16,041 bases of DNA from an uncultured Oscillibacter sp. (GCA_900548505.1 URKI01000054.1:1-16041); one strand, 5' to 3'; positions 1 to 7,404 are shown, counted from the first letter of the stretch. Translations and numbers: made by a program. Notes: generated by a model from the letters alone, not told the origin.

Positions 1-43
1 TAGGCTCCGGTCTCGTGGGCTCGGAGATGTGTATAAGAGACAG
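1..43 (+). other. Nextera i7-side sequencing adapter (not genomic)
   Basis: Positions 10-43 match the full 34-base Nextera read-2 transposase adapter, ending in the 19-base Tn5 mosaic end at 25-43. Positions 2-9 (AGGCTCCG) fit an 8-base i7 index; from memory this is Nextera XT index N720 read in adapter orientation. Position 1 would be the last base of the P7 arm. Genomic sequence starts at 44, three bases beyond the stop codon of ispH-rpsA. Any open reading frame in this stretch (peptides containing MCIRDR or MYKRQ) is adapter translation. Confidence 0.97.
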
Positions 44-46
44 GTC

Positions 47-1999
47 TTATTCCTCCTCAGCGGGCTCCTCAGAGGCGGGAGCCAGCAGAGCGCGGATGGA
101 CAGGGAGATCTTCTGCTTCTCTTCGTCGATGGCAGTGATCTTGGCGTCCACGATCTGGCCCTCGGAGAGAACATCCTCGGGCTTATCGATGCGGCGGTCA
201 GCGATCTGAGAAATGTGGATCAGACCGTCCACGCCGGGAACGACCTCAGCGAAAGCGCCGAAGGTCATCAGCTTGACGATGCGCACGGAGGCGACGTCGC
301 CCACGCTGTACTTGTTCATGAACACATCCCAGGGGTTGACAGTGCGGTCCTTGACGCCCAGGGAGATCTTGTGCTTCTCAGCGTCAAAGGCAATGACGTA
401 CACATCCAGGGTGTCGCCGACCTTGCACACCTCAGAGGGAGTCTTGATGCGGCTCCAGCTCAGCTCGGAGATATGTACCATGCCGTCCACACCGCCGATG
501 TCAACGAACACACCGTAGGAAGTCATGGACTTCACGGTGCCGGTGTAGTGCTTGCCCACCTCGATGGAAGACCACACGGCCTCCTGAGCGGCCTTGCGGG
601 CCTCGTCGGTGACGGAACGGATGGAACCGACCACACGGCGACGGGCGCGGTTGACCTCGGTGATGCGCAGCTGCACCTTCTGCTTGATCATGGAGCTCAG
701 ATCGGCGCCGCGGGGCTGGCCGCTCTGGGAAGCGGGAACGAACACCCGCACGCCCTTGACGGACACCACGATGCCGCCCTTGTTCTCCTCAGTGACAGTG
801 CCCTCGAGGACGGTCTTGTCCTCCACGGCCTGCTCGATGTTCTCCCAGACCTTCACGGCGTCCAGACGCTTCTTGGAGAGCTCAGCGTAGCCCTCCACGT
901 CGTTGACGCGGACGATGTAGGTCTCGATCTCGTCGCCCACATGGACGATGTCCTCAGCCTTGGCGGTGGGGTCATCGGTCAGCTCGCTGAGCTTGATGTA
1001 GGCAGCCTGCTTGGCGCCAACGTCCACCTGCACCTCAGTGGGGGTGATGGCCGTGACGATACCGGTCACCTTCTCGCCTGTATTTAAAGTTTTGAAAGAC
1101 TGATTCAGTAATTCCTCGAAGGACTCCTCTTTGCCCTCGGCCGCTTTGATTTCTTCGCTCATCGTTGCATATACCTCCTTAATGATGCCCGCAGGCGTGG
1201 AGGCACCAGCCGTAAGACCCGCAACAGAGCATTCGTTGAAAAATTCCGGCGAGAGCTCGTCCGCGCTTTCAATCTGGATCACGCGGGGGCATCTCTTCAT
1301 GCAAATTTCCGTCAGATGCTTGGTGTTGGCGCTTTTACGGTCACCCACCACGACCATCACGTCTACCTTGCCGGCAATCTCTGCCGCTTCCGATTGACGT
1401 TTGTGCGTAGCATTGCATATTGTATCAAATATTTTTACGTTTGTACACTCTTTTTTTAGAATTTCCCAAGAACTTTCAAAAAGTTTTTGGATGCAGGTGG
1501 TCTGAGCCACCACCGTTAAAGGAATTTCGCGGTTGTGCGGGTCTTCTGCCAGCCACTTTTTTACTGCTTCGGGCCCGTCAAAGATCAGCGCATGGCGGCA
1601 CCAGCTGGCCACGCCTACGACCTCCGGGTGATGGGGCTCCCCGATGATGACACTCTGGCGTCCCTCCTGCTCTGCCTGGGCCACCAGCATCTGGATGCGG
1701 CAGACGTTGGGGCAGGTGGCGTTCACACAGTGGACCCCGCGGCCCTCCAAATCGTCCAGCACACTTTTGAGCTCTCCGTGAGAGCGGATGACCACCGTCT
1801 CCCCTGCTTTCAGGTCCTCCGGGGAGGCTGCCTTGCGGATGCCCCGGCGGGCCAGATCATCCACCACATGGGTGTTGTGGATGAGGTCTCCCAGCATCCA
1901 GCAGCCGCCGGTCTGCTCCGCCGTCTGCTGCGCCATCTCCACGGCACGCTTCACACCGTAGCAAAAGCCGGCGCTTTTGGCCAGAATCACTTCCGGCAT
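47..1999 (-). CDS. ispH: Fused HMBPP reductase IspH / ribosomal protein S1
   Basis: This 650-residue protein joins two enzymes of separate pathways. Residues 1-285 are IspH (LytB), the 4Fe-4S enzyme that makes IPP and DMAPP from HMBPP in the last step of the MEP pathway. The three cluster cysteines are C13 (GFCYGV), C96 (NATCPNV) and C195 (FDTICNAT), with substrate-site residues H42, H74, H124, E126, T168 and the SAN triplet near 223-225. Residues about 306-636 hold four S1 RNA-binding repeats (near 306-376, 394-460, 481-550, 566-636) and an acidic tail. This fusion is known across Clostridia. The ATG at 1999 follows a GGAAGGGGGG ribosome binding site and overlaps the end of plsC by 13 bases. 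The stop at 47-49 lies next to the adapter, so the protein is complete but its terminator is missing. An internal consensus ribosome binding site precedes M280. Confidence 0.97.
   Translation of the reverse strand: MPEVILAKSAGFCYGVKRAVEMAQQTAEQTGGCWMLGDLIHNTHVVDDLARRGIRKAASPEDLKAGETVVIRSHGELKSVLDDLEGRGVHCVNATCPNVCRIQMLVAQAEQEGRQSVIIGEPHHPEVVGVASWCRHALIFDGPEAVKKWLAEDPHNREIPLTVVAQTTCIQKLFESSWEILKKECTNVKIFDTICNATHKRQSEAAEIAGKVDVMVVVGDRKSANTKHLTEICMKRCPRVIQIESADELSPEFFNECSVAGLTAGASTPAGIIKEVYATMSEEIKAAEGKEESFEELLNQSFKTLNTGEKVTGIVTAITPTEVQVDVGAKQAAYIKLSELTDDPTAKAEDIVHVGDEIETYIVRVNDVEGYAELSKKRLDAVKVWENIEQAVEDKTVLEGTVTEENKGGIVVSVKGVRVFVPASQSGQPRGADLSSMIKQKVQLRITEVNRARRRVVGSIRSVTDEARKAAQEAVWSSIEVGKHYTGTVKSMTSYGVFVDIGGVDGMVHISELSWSRIKTPSEVCKVGDTLDVYVIAFDAEKHKISLGVKDRTVNPWDVFMNKYSVGDVASVRIVKLMTFGAFAEVVPGVDGLIHISQIADRRIDKPEDVLSEGQIVDAKITAIDEEKQKISLSIRALLAPASEEPAEEE
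1160..1180 (-). promoter_or_regulatory. Internal Shine-Dalgarno and ATG at the IspH/S1 junction
   Basis: Reading the minus strand, AAGGAGGT (1180-1173), a perfect 8-base Shine-Dalgarno match, is followed after 10 bases by an in-frame ATG at 1162-1160 (M280 of the fusion). This is exactly where the IspH domain ends and the linker to the S1 repeats begins. It could let ribosomes start an independent S1 protein of 371 residues. The same bases encode Lys-Glu-Val, which is plausible for the IspH C-terminus, so coincidence is possible. Confidence 0.45.
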
Positions 2000-2595
2000 G
2001 TCTGGTCCCCCCTTCCAAGGTCATAGGCCCGGCGCAGGAGATCGTCCGCAATGGACTGCACTTCCTCCGCCGTACCGTGGCGGCCGGTGTATGTGGGACG
2101 GTACGGCTCGCCGAATACGATGCGGGTCTTATGGAAAAGACGCTTTTTCCCGTCCACAAAGACCGGGACGAACTGCGCGCCGGTGCGGATGCCGATGACG
2201 GCCACGCCGCCCTTGGCCTGCACGTCCCCCTCCTTTTCCACCCGGGTGCCCTCCGGGAAAATCAGCAGATTTTCCCCGTCCCGAATGGCCTTCATGGCGG
2301 TTTTTACGGAGTTGATGTCCGAATGCCCGCGGGCCACCGGGAACGCGCCCAGATGCTCCACCACCCACCGAAGCGGCGGGAAGCGGAACAAGGAGTCCTT
2401 TGCCATGGCCCGCAGACCGTAGTCCATAGGCAGGGCGATGGCGATGAGGATGGGGTCCCAGTTGCTGCTGTGGTTGGCACAGAGCATGGCACCGTGGGCG
2501 GGCAGGCGCTCCGTTCCCTCGATCTGCAAGCGGAAGAGAACATGGGAGACGGGACGCATGACAGTCCATGCGAATTTAAAAAACCAGTTGTTCAT
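1987..2595 (-). CDS. plsC: 1-acyl-sn-glycerol-3-phosphate acyltransferase (PlsC family)
   Basis: This 202-residue acyltransferase would add the second acyl chain to lysophosphatidic acid to make phosphatidic acid at the inner face of the membrane. The sequence shows the catalytic HX4D motif (H42 to D47 in NHSSNWDP), the GAFPVARG block at 83-90 and the glycerol-phosphate-binding FPEGTR motif at 113-118. A hydrophobic N-terminus (residues 3-22) fits membrane association. The ATG overlaps the cmk stop in an ATGA arrangement, and an AAGGAG site (2601-2606 on the plus strand) lies five bases upstream, which points to translational coupling. The short length (about 200 residues) is usual for Gram-positive PlsC. 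Substrate preference cannot be read from the sequence. Confidence 0.93.
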   Translation of the reverse strand: MNNWFFKFAWTVMRPVSHVLFRLQIEGTERLPAHGAMLCANHSSNWDPILIAIALPMDYGLRAMAKDSLFRFPPLRWVVEHLGAFPVARGHSDINSVKTAMKAIRDGENLLIFPEGTRVEKEGDVQAKGGVAVIGIRTGAQFVPVFVDGKKRLFHKTRIVFGEPYRPTYTGRHGTAEEVQSIADDLLRRAYDLGRGDQTCRK

Positions 2596-3263
2596 ACGTG
2601 CTCCTTGATGATTTGCAGCAAAGCCGCCAGGCTCTGGGCAAAATCCAGTGTGGTGGTGTCCAGCACCACGGCATCCTCCGCCTGGCGCAGGGGTGCGGTG
2701 GATCGGTGGGTGTCGTTCCAGTCCCGACGCTGGATGTCATCCAGGACCTTCTCGTAGGGCTCCGGAGTCCCCCGCTGCTCCAGTTCCAGGCAGCGGCGCT
2801 TGGCCCGAGCTTCAGCGGAGGCGGTCAGAAAGATCTTCACCTGAGCGTGAGGCAGCACCACGGTGCCGATATCCCGGCCGTCCATAATGACGTTGTGGGT
2901 CTCGGCCAGAGTGCGCTGCATATCCAGCAGGAAAGACCGCACCTGGGGATAGGCGGACACCACGGATGCGCAGGCGGAGACCTGGGGCAGCCGGATCTCG
3001 GAAGTGACGTCCTCCCCGTTTAAGAGCATATGCTGCAGCCCGTCAGCTCCATAGGTGAGCTCCACCCGGATCTGCGGCAAGCTGGCGGTCACCGTCTCGG
3101 CGTCCGCAGGGTCGATGCCGTTGCGAAGCATATAGCAGGCAATGGTCCGGTAAATAGCGCCGGTATCCACATACAGATAGCCAAGTTGAGCGGCGGCCGA
3201 CCGGGCCAGCGTGCTCTTTCCGGCGCCGGAGGGGCCGTCGATGGCGATGCTGATGGTATCCAT
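2592..3263 (-). CDS. cmk: Cytidylate kinase
   Basis: CMP/dCMP kinase phosphorylates CMP and dCMP with ATP, supplying CDP and dCDP for nucleic acid and phospholipid synthesis. The 223-residue product starts MDTISIAIDGPSGAGKST: the P-loop is residues 10-18, followed by the nucleotide-binding VDTGAIYR segment (32-39) and DGRDIGTVVLP (about 128-138). The C-terminal part has the RRDWNDTHRSTAPL block typical of bacterial Cmk. The ATG at 3263 was chosen because an AGGAGAGAG site (3271-3279) sits seven bases upstream; the in-frame TTG at 3284 has no ribosome binding site. It lies 24 bases after the flavoprotein gene and overlaps plsC by four bases. The cmk-plsC-ispH/rpsA order is a familiar Clostridial arrangement. 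Confidence 0.96.
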   Translation of the reverse strand: MDTISIAIDGPSGAGKSTLARSAAAQLGYLYVDTGAIYRTIACYMLRNGIDPADAETVTASLPQIRVELTYGADGLQHMLLNGEDVTSEIRLPQVSACASVVSAYPQVRSFLLDMQRTLAETHNVIMDGRDIGTVVLPHAQVKIFLTASAEARAKRRCLELEQRGTPEPYEKVLDDIQRRDWNDTHRSTAPLRQAEDAVVLDTTTLDFAQSLAALLQIIKEHV

Positions 3264-3287
3264 GAAAAATCTCTCTCCTGTCAACGT

Positions 3288-4526
3288 TCAATTTTCGCCG
3301 CTGGAGGCGGCAATGCCGGCAGCGCGGCCGGTAGCCCAGGCAATCTGCAGATTGAAGCCGCCGGTATAGGCGTCCACATCCAGGATTTCTCCTGCAAAGT
3401 ACAATCCCTTTACAATCTTTGATTCCATGGTGGCGGGATTAACTTCGGAAACTTTGACACCGCCGGAAGTGATAATGGCATCCGTCACGGGACGAAGCCC
3501 GGCGATGGGGATGGGCCAGTGCTTGAAAAGACGGATCAGCTCCTTGCGCTGCTCCCGGGTGACGGCATTCACTTTGCAGTGGGGGTCGATGCCGGAGGCT
3601 GCCACCATTTGGGGGATCATCTTCTGGGGCAGCAGATCATTCAGCGCATTGCAGAAATCGTGGTTGCAGTATTTTTCAAAGTCGGACAGCAGCCGGCGGT
3701 CCAGCTGCGCCTCATCGAGACCGGGCTTGAGATCGATCTCCAGATGGTAGCGCTTCTTGTCAAAACGGCGCATGTGGGCCGAGGCGGACAGGGCCAGCGG
3801 GCCGCTGACGCCGAAGTGGGTGAACACCAGCTCTCCCAGCTCCCGAAAGACCTTTTTGTCGTTTTCAAAGGCGGTGAGAGTCACATTGCGCAGGCTGAGC
3901 CCCTGCATGGCGGCGCAGGTATTCCCCTGCTCCCGCAGCGGCACCAGGGAACCCTGCAGCGGCGTGATGGTGTGTCCTGCAGCGGCGGCCATACGGTGGC
4001 CCTCGCCAGTGGAGCCGGTGGCGGGATAGGAAACGCCGCCGGTGGCCAGGATCACGGCCTGGGCCGGATAGACCTGCTGCTCGCCCTGGGCGCCGGTCAC
4101 GACTTCACCGTCCATGCAAAGGCGGACGGCACGGTCCCGGACCAGGCGTACGTGCAGGGACTTCAGCCGCCGCTCCAATGCGGCGCTGATATCGAACGAG
4201 CGGTCGCTGACAGGAAAGACCCGGTTGCCCCGCTCTGTTTTCAGCGGAACGCCAAGCCCTTCAAAAAATGCCATGGCATCCCGCCCGTCAAAGTGAGAAA
4301 AAGCACTGTAAAGGAATTTTCCATTACGAGGTGTGTTTTGCAGCAGTTCCTCCATGGGGGCGTTGTTGGTCACATTGCAGCGGCCCTTTCCGGTGATATT
4401 CAGTTTTTTGCCCAGCCGCTCGTTGGGCTCCAGCAGCGTGACTGCTGCTCCGTTCTCCGCGGCGAAAATGGCGGCCATCATGCCGGCGGCACCGCCGCCG
4501 ATGACCAGTACACTTTTTTTACTCAT
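3288..4526 (-). CDS. HI0933/BaiN-family NAD(P)/FAD-dependent oxidoreductase
   Basis: This 412-residue flavoprotein belongs to the HI0933-like family (also called BaiN/RdsA-type), whose physiological substrate is unknown for most members. The sequence shows an N-terminal FAD dinucleotide-binding motif VIGGGAAG (8-15), the family signature KLNITGKGRCNVTN (41-54), an ATGGVSYPATGSTG block mid-protein and a C-terminal GLYFAGEILDVDAYTGGFNLQIA FAD-contact segment. The ATG at 4526 was chosen because the protein begins MSKKSVLVIGG there; it overlaps the end of the rpiR gene by eight bases, so the two are probably translationally coupled. BaiN of Clostridium scindens is a bile-acid enzyme in this family, but these widespread housekeeping-linked paralogues should not be assigned that reaction from sequence alone. 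Confidence 0.9.
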   Translation of the reverse strand: MSKKSVLVIGGGAAGMMAAIFAAENGAAVTLLEPNERLGKKLNITGKGRCNVTNNAPMEELLQNTPRNGKFLYSAFSHFDGRDAMAFFEGLGVPLKTERGNRVFPVSDRSFDISAALERRLKSLHVRLVRDRAVRLCMDGEVVTGAQGEQQVYPAQAVILATGGVSYPATGSTGEGHRMAAAAGHTITPLQGSLVPLREQGNTCAAMQGLSLRNVTLTAFENDKKVFRELGELVFTHFGVSGPLALSASAHMRRFDKKRYHLEIDLKPGLDEAQLDRRLLSDFEKYCNHDFCNALNDLLPQKMIPQMVAASGIDPHCKVNAVTREQRKELIRLFKHWPIPIAGLRPVTDAIITSGGVKVSEVNPATMESKIVKGLYFAGEILDVDAYTGGFNLQIAWATGRAAGIAASSGEN

Positions 4527-5385
4527 CGTCCATCTTTCCGAACACCCCGTAGGCGTTCCAAATATCCTCCAGTTCCGCAAAGGTGCGGGAAGCGTCCGTT
4601 CCCATGCGAGCGCCCACGGCGATCAGCAGCGCGTTGATCAGCGACAGCGGCGCCACCATAGAGTCCACGAAGGACAGCATCTCGCAGGGGGCCAGCAAGG
4701 CGTCATCTGCCATCTGGTAGACCGGGGAAAGTGCATTGTCCGTGATGGCGATGATCCCGGCGCCGCGGTCCCGGGCAAATTTCACCGTGTTCATGGTGAT
4801 CTTGGAATAGCGGGGAAAGCTGATGGCGATCATCACGTCCTCGGGACCGATGCGGAACAGCTGCTCAAAAATTTCGCCGGCAGCGTTGGACTGTACCAGC
4901 GTTACATTTTCAAACAGCAGATGCAGGTAAAAATTCAGATATCCGGCCACAAAGGAAGAGGAGCGAACGCCGAGAATGTAGACGTGCCGGGCGGACATGA
5001 TCTTATCCACCACCCGGTCAAACGCGCTCCGGTCGGCCTCCCCTACCATCAGCCGCAGCTTTTCCATATCGGACTGCACCACGGCGGAGAGCACGTCGTG
5101 CCCGGAGAGCATGTCCCCTGCCGCCTGGATGCGCTGGGTGGAGGTCAGGCGGCTGCGGATCATCTCCTGCAAAGCCCGCTGCATACTGGGATAGCCGTCG
5201 TAGCCAAGTTCTGAGGCGAACCGCACCACGGTGGATTCGCTGACACCTACCAGATGTCCCAGCTTACTGGCGGTCATGAACGCCGCCTTGTCGTAATTTT
5301 CCAAAATATATCCGGCAATCCGCTTTTGCCCTTTGGAAAAGCCGGACATATTGCTTTCAATCGTATGTAAAATGCTCTTTGCCAC
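4519..5385 (-). CDS. MurR/RpiR-family transcriptional regulator
   Basis: This 288-residue protein has the two-domain RpiR layout. An N-terminal helix-turn-helix domain covers about residues 1-77, with the recognition region MTASKLGHLVGVSESTVVRFASELGYDGYP. A C-terminal SIS (sugar isomerase) fold spans about 125-255 and usually senses a phosphosugar. The start is a GTG at 5385, placed five bases after a strong GGAGGGA site (5391-5397); an in-frame upstream ATG lacks such a site. It is the first gene of the rpiR-flavoprotein-cmk-plsC-ispH/rpsA run and overlaps the flavoprotein gene by eight bases. No sugar gene is nearby, so its ligand and targets are unknown. Inverted repeats around its promoter suggest autoregulation (inference). 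Confidence 0.92.
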   Translation of the reverse strand: MAKSILHTIESNMSGFSKGQKRIAGYILENYDKAAFMTASKLGHLVGVSESTVVRFASELGYDGYPSMQRALQEMIRSRLTSTQRIQAAGDMLSGHDVLSAVVQSDMEKLRLMVGEADRSAFDRVVDKIMSARHVYILGVRSSSFVAGYLNFYLHLLFENVTLVQSNAAGEIFEQLFRIGPEDVMIAISFPRYSKITMNTVKFARDRGAGIIAITDNALSPVYQMADDALLAPCEMLSFVDSMVAPLSLINALLIAVGARMGTDASRTFAELEDIWNAYGVFGKMDDE

Positions 5386-5413
5386 GGGAATCCCTCCGTC
5401 AAGCCTGATCGCA

Positions 5414-5442
5414 ATGTCCTGCATGGGACATGCCGTACGGCA
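5414..5442. promoter_or_regulatory. Two adjacent palindromes just downstream of the rpiR promoter
   Basis: TGCCGTACGGCA at 5431-5442 is a perfect 12-base palindrome covering the predicted transcription start. It abuts ATGTCC (5414-5419) and its complement GGACAT (5426-5431), a six-base inverted repeat with six bases between the arms. Sites of this kind downstream of a -10 fit a repressor operator, possibly for the RpiR protein itself. Confidence 0.4.
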
Positions 5443-5445
5443 GCT

Positions 5446-5473
5446 ATTGTACCACAAATTCCCGCGGATTCAA
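5446..5473 (-). promoter_or_regulatory. Predicted sigma-A promoter of the rpiR-cmk-ispH/rpsA operon
   Basis: On the minus strand, TTGAAT (5473-5468) is separated by 16 bases from TACAAT (5451-5446). A TGG just before the -10 makes it an extended -10 element. The transcript would start near 5440, about 55 bases before the GTG of rpiR. No better promoter is seen between 5386 and 5537. Confidence 0.65.
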
Positions 5474-5479
5474 ACCTCG

Positions 5480-5508
5480 TTTGCAAGTTTTGATAAAAAA
5501 CTTGCAAA
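5480..5508. repeat. 12-bp perfect inverted repeat upstream of the rpiR promoter
   Basis: TTTGCAAGTTTT (5480-5491) and its exact complement AAAACTTGCAAA (5497-5508) are separated by five bases. The repeat lies seven bases upstream of the -35 of the rpiR promoter and 30 bases after the stop of the pseudouridine synthase gene. It lacks a T-run on the minus strand, so it is a poor intrinsic terminator. An operator, or an RNA 3'-end structure for the upstream operon, are both possible. Confidence 0.5.
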
Positions 5509-5537
5509 TTCATTGCCGGGACTCACCGGGAGAATGG

Positions 5538-6242
5538 TTATGCCCGCAGGGCGGCCACCTCTTCTTCCGTCAGATAGCGCCACTGGCCCAACGGCAGGTC
5601 TCCCAGCTCCAGCGTATGCTCCCGTACGCGCCGCAGCCGTTTGACTTTCAGGTCGCACCGGGCGCACATACGGCGGATCTGGCGGTTTTTGCCTTCGTGG
5701 ATGGTAATGGCGTATTCAGCGGTTTTCTCTCCCTGGTGCAGGACCCGCACCTGGGCGGCCCGAATAGGCTCTCCCCGCAGATCCCGGATCGCAGCCAGCT
5801 TCTCCGCGGCGCCGTTTACAGGGCCGTACACCCAAACATGGTAAGTCTTGGAGATTTCATGGCTGGGGTGCAGCAGCCTCTGGGTCAGGGCACCGTCATT
5901 GGTCATGAGCAGCAGGCCCTCAGAGTCCAGATCCAGGCGGCCTACCGGGTAGACCCGTGCACCCGCATCCGCTACCAGCTGTGCAACCGTGGGGCGGCCT
6001 TGCTCATCGGACAAGGTGGTCACATAGCCACGGGGCTTGTTCAGCATCAGATAGACCAGGCGCGGAGCGGCGTTCAGCGGCGCCCCGTCCACCCGGATAT
6101 CGTCCCGTTGAGGATCGGCCCGCTGGCCCAAAACTGCCGGACGGCCATTGATGGTGACCCGTCCGGCAAGGATATATTGCTCTGAGGCACGGCGGGAACA
6201 GACTCCCGCCGCGGACAAAAGTTTTTGCAGTCGTTCTTCCAT
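5538..6242 (-). CDS. rluB: RsuA/RluB-family rRNA pseudouridine synthase
   Basis: This 234-residue enzyme isomerises a specific uridine in ribosomal RNA to pseudouridine. Residues 1-50 form an S4 RNA-binding domain (MEERLQKLLSAAGVCSRRASE). The catalytic domain carries the motif GRLDLDSEGLLLMTNDG at 101-117, with D104 as the likely nucleophile, and the family C-terminal KNRQIRRM block at 185-192. The sequence looks closest to Gram-positive RluB (23S rRNA), but the RsuA/RluB/RluE/RluF target cannot be fixed without alignment. The ATG at 6242 has an AAGGAG site (6251-6256) eight bases upstream, which overlaps the end of the carboxypeptidase gene 12 bases away, so it is the last gene of the scpA operon. 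Confidence 0.93.
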   Translation of the reverse strand: MEERLQKLLSAAGVCSRRASEQYILAGRVTINGRPAVLGQRADPQRDDIRVDGAPLNAAPRLVYLMLNKPRGYVTTLSDEQGRPTVAQLVADAGARVYPVGRLDLDSEGLLLMTNDGALTQRLLHPSHEISKTYHVWVYGPVNGAAEKLAAIRDLRGEPIRAAQVRVLHQGEKTAEYAITIHEGKNRQIRRMCARCDLKVKRLRRVREHTLELGDLPLGQWRYLTEEEVAALRA

Positions 6243-6254
6243 GATTGCGGCTCC

Positions 6255-7355
6255 TTATTGGGGCAGACCGGCTTTCAGCGTGGCCATGGCCGGTTCCCAT
6301 TCGGGCAGGACGTCCATGCCGCAAAGAAGCGGCACACGGCCTACCTCCTGCCCGTCTAAAAAGAATATGGCCTCCCCTGCCTGGCTGCCGGCCAGAACAG
6401 GCGCGGCGAGCGGCGCGGTGAGAGAGATCTTTGTGGTGACCGTCTCCCCCTCGGAGACCGGCCAGGAAAATGCCTCTGCCGCGATCAGCGGGATGCTGGA
6501 CACCGAACCGCCGGACACCGCCGCCCGGGACAGGACTTTCCCAAGCGACGCACAGGACTTGGCGGGAAAGCTGGAAAAGCCGTAGGCATAAAGAGCCTGA
6601 TGGTCGGCCCAGTCGTTCCCGTCCTGCAGCGTAACGGCCACCAGCCGCTGCCCATTCTGTTCGGCGCAGCTGACCAGTGTGCGCCCGGCGGCCATGGTAT
6701 AGCCGGTTTTCAGGCCGATGCACCCATCCATATACTGCAGAAGCTTATTATGGTTGGTCATGGTCCTCCCGCCGATGGTGACGGATTTCGTAGAGGCGAT
6801 GCGGATCAGCGTCTCGTTATTCACCGCCGCGCAGGCCAGCGTGGCCATGTCCCGGGCGGTAGAGTAGTGGTCCGGGTGGTCCAGACCGTTGGGGTTTGCA
6901 AACGAGGAGTGCGACATGCCCAGCGCCTGTGCGGTCTCGTTCATCCTGTCCACAAAACCCTCGATGCTGCCGCCCACATGTTCGGCAATGGCCACGGCGG
7001 CGTCGTTGCCGGAGCAGAGCAAAAGTCCGTAGAGCAGGGTTTCCAGCGTCAGCTCCTCCCCTGCACGCAGGTACATGGAGGACCCTTCCGTTCCGGCGGC
7101 CTGAGCAGACACGGTCGCCGTGTCCGAGAGGTCTCCCTCCTGAATAGCGACCAGTGCAGTCAGAATTTTGGTGGTGCTGGCGATCAGCATTTTTGCGTCG
7201 GCGTTGTGCTCATACAAAACGCGGCCGCTGTCTACATCTACCAGAATAGAAGATGTGGCGGAAGTGCTGACAGCCAATGATTGACAAGGGAAAACACTAA
7301 ACACTAAAACGAAAGCTGCCATACTGCACAGCCAACGCTGCAGCTGCTTTTGCAA
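6255..7355 (-). CDS. dacF: D-alanyl-D-alanine carboxypeptidase (DacF/PBP5-like, S11)
   Basis: This secreted penicillin-binding protein trims the terminal D-Ala from peptidoglycan stem peptides. From the TTG at 7355 it has 366 residues. An N-terminal hydrophobic stretch (about 9-28, ending near QSLA) looks like a signal peptide. The active-site triad motifs are present: STTK (S60, K63), SGN (115-117) and KTG (216-218). A C-terminal PBP5-type beta domain follows from about 270. The GAGG site (7363-7366) lies eight bases before this TTG but only two bases before the ATG at 7361, so TTG is preferred. The neighbouring gerW and sigG genes, and a sigma-F-like -10 upstream, favour the forespore enzyme DacF over a vegetative PBP5 (inference). 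Confidence 0.9.
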   Translation of the reverse strand: MQKQLQRWLCSMAAFVLVFSVFPCQSLAVSTSATSSILVDVDSGRVLYEHNADAKMLIASTTKILTALVAIQEGDLSDTATVSAQAAGTEGSSMYLRAGEELTLETLLYGLLLCSGNDAAVAIAEHVGGSIEGFVDRMNETAQALGMSHSSFANPNGLDHPDHYSTARDMATLACAAVNNETLIRIASTKSVTIGGRTMTNHNKLLQYMDGCIGLKTGYTMAAGRTLVSCAEQNGQRLVAVTLQDGNDWADHQALYAYGFSSFPAKSCASLGKVLSRAAVSGGSVSSIPLIAAEAFSWPVSEGETVTTKISLTAPLAAPVLAGSQAGEAIFFLDGQEVGRVPLLCGMDVLPEWEPAMATLKAGLPQ

Positions 7356-7391
7356 GCCCATCACCTCGGTTTGGAATCATGGAAGTGATGG

Positions 7392-7401
7392 TAGTATACC
7401 C
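7392..7401 (-). promoter_or_regulatory. Possible sigma-F -10 element before dacF
   Basis: On the minus strand GGGTATACTA fits the sigma-F -10 pattern GGnnAnAHTR, as I remember it from B. subtilis. It lies about 36 bases upstream of the chosen start, and dacF is a sigma-F gene in B. subtilis. No convincing -35 (GYWTA) is found 14-16 bases upstream, so the call is weak. Confidence 0.3.
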
Positions 7402-7404
7402 CGG

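Noticed and set aside
29..1087. 352-codon plus-strand frame opposite the S1 half
   Set aside because: It begins inside the adapter and is the antisense shadow of a well-conserved S1 sequence. GC-rich third positions give long open frames on the other strand; there is no ribosome binding site or recognisable domain.
3288..4526. Bile-acid metabolism role for the BaiN-like flavoprotein
   Set aside because: The family is broad, and no other bile-acid gene is near; the context is housekeeping.
3519..4637. 372-codon plus-strand frame opposite the flavoprotein gene
   Set aside because: Antisense shadow of a gene with clear FAD motifs; no start signal and no similarity I can recognise.
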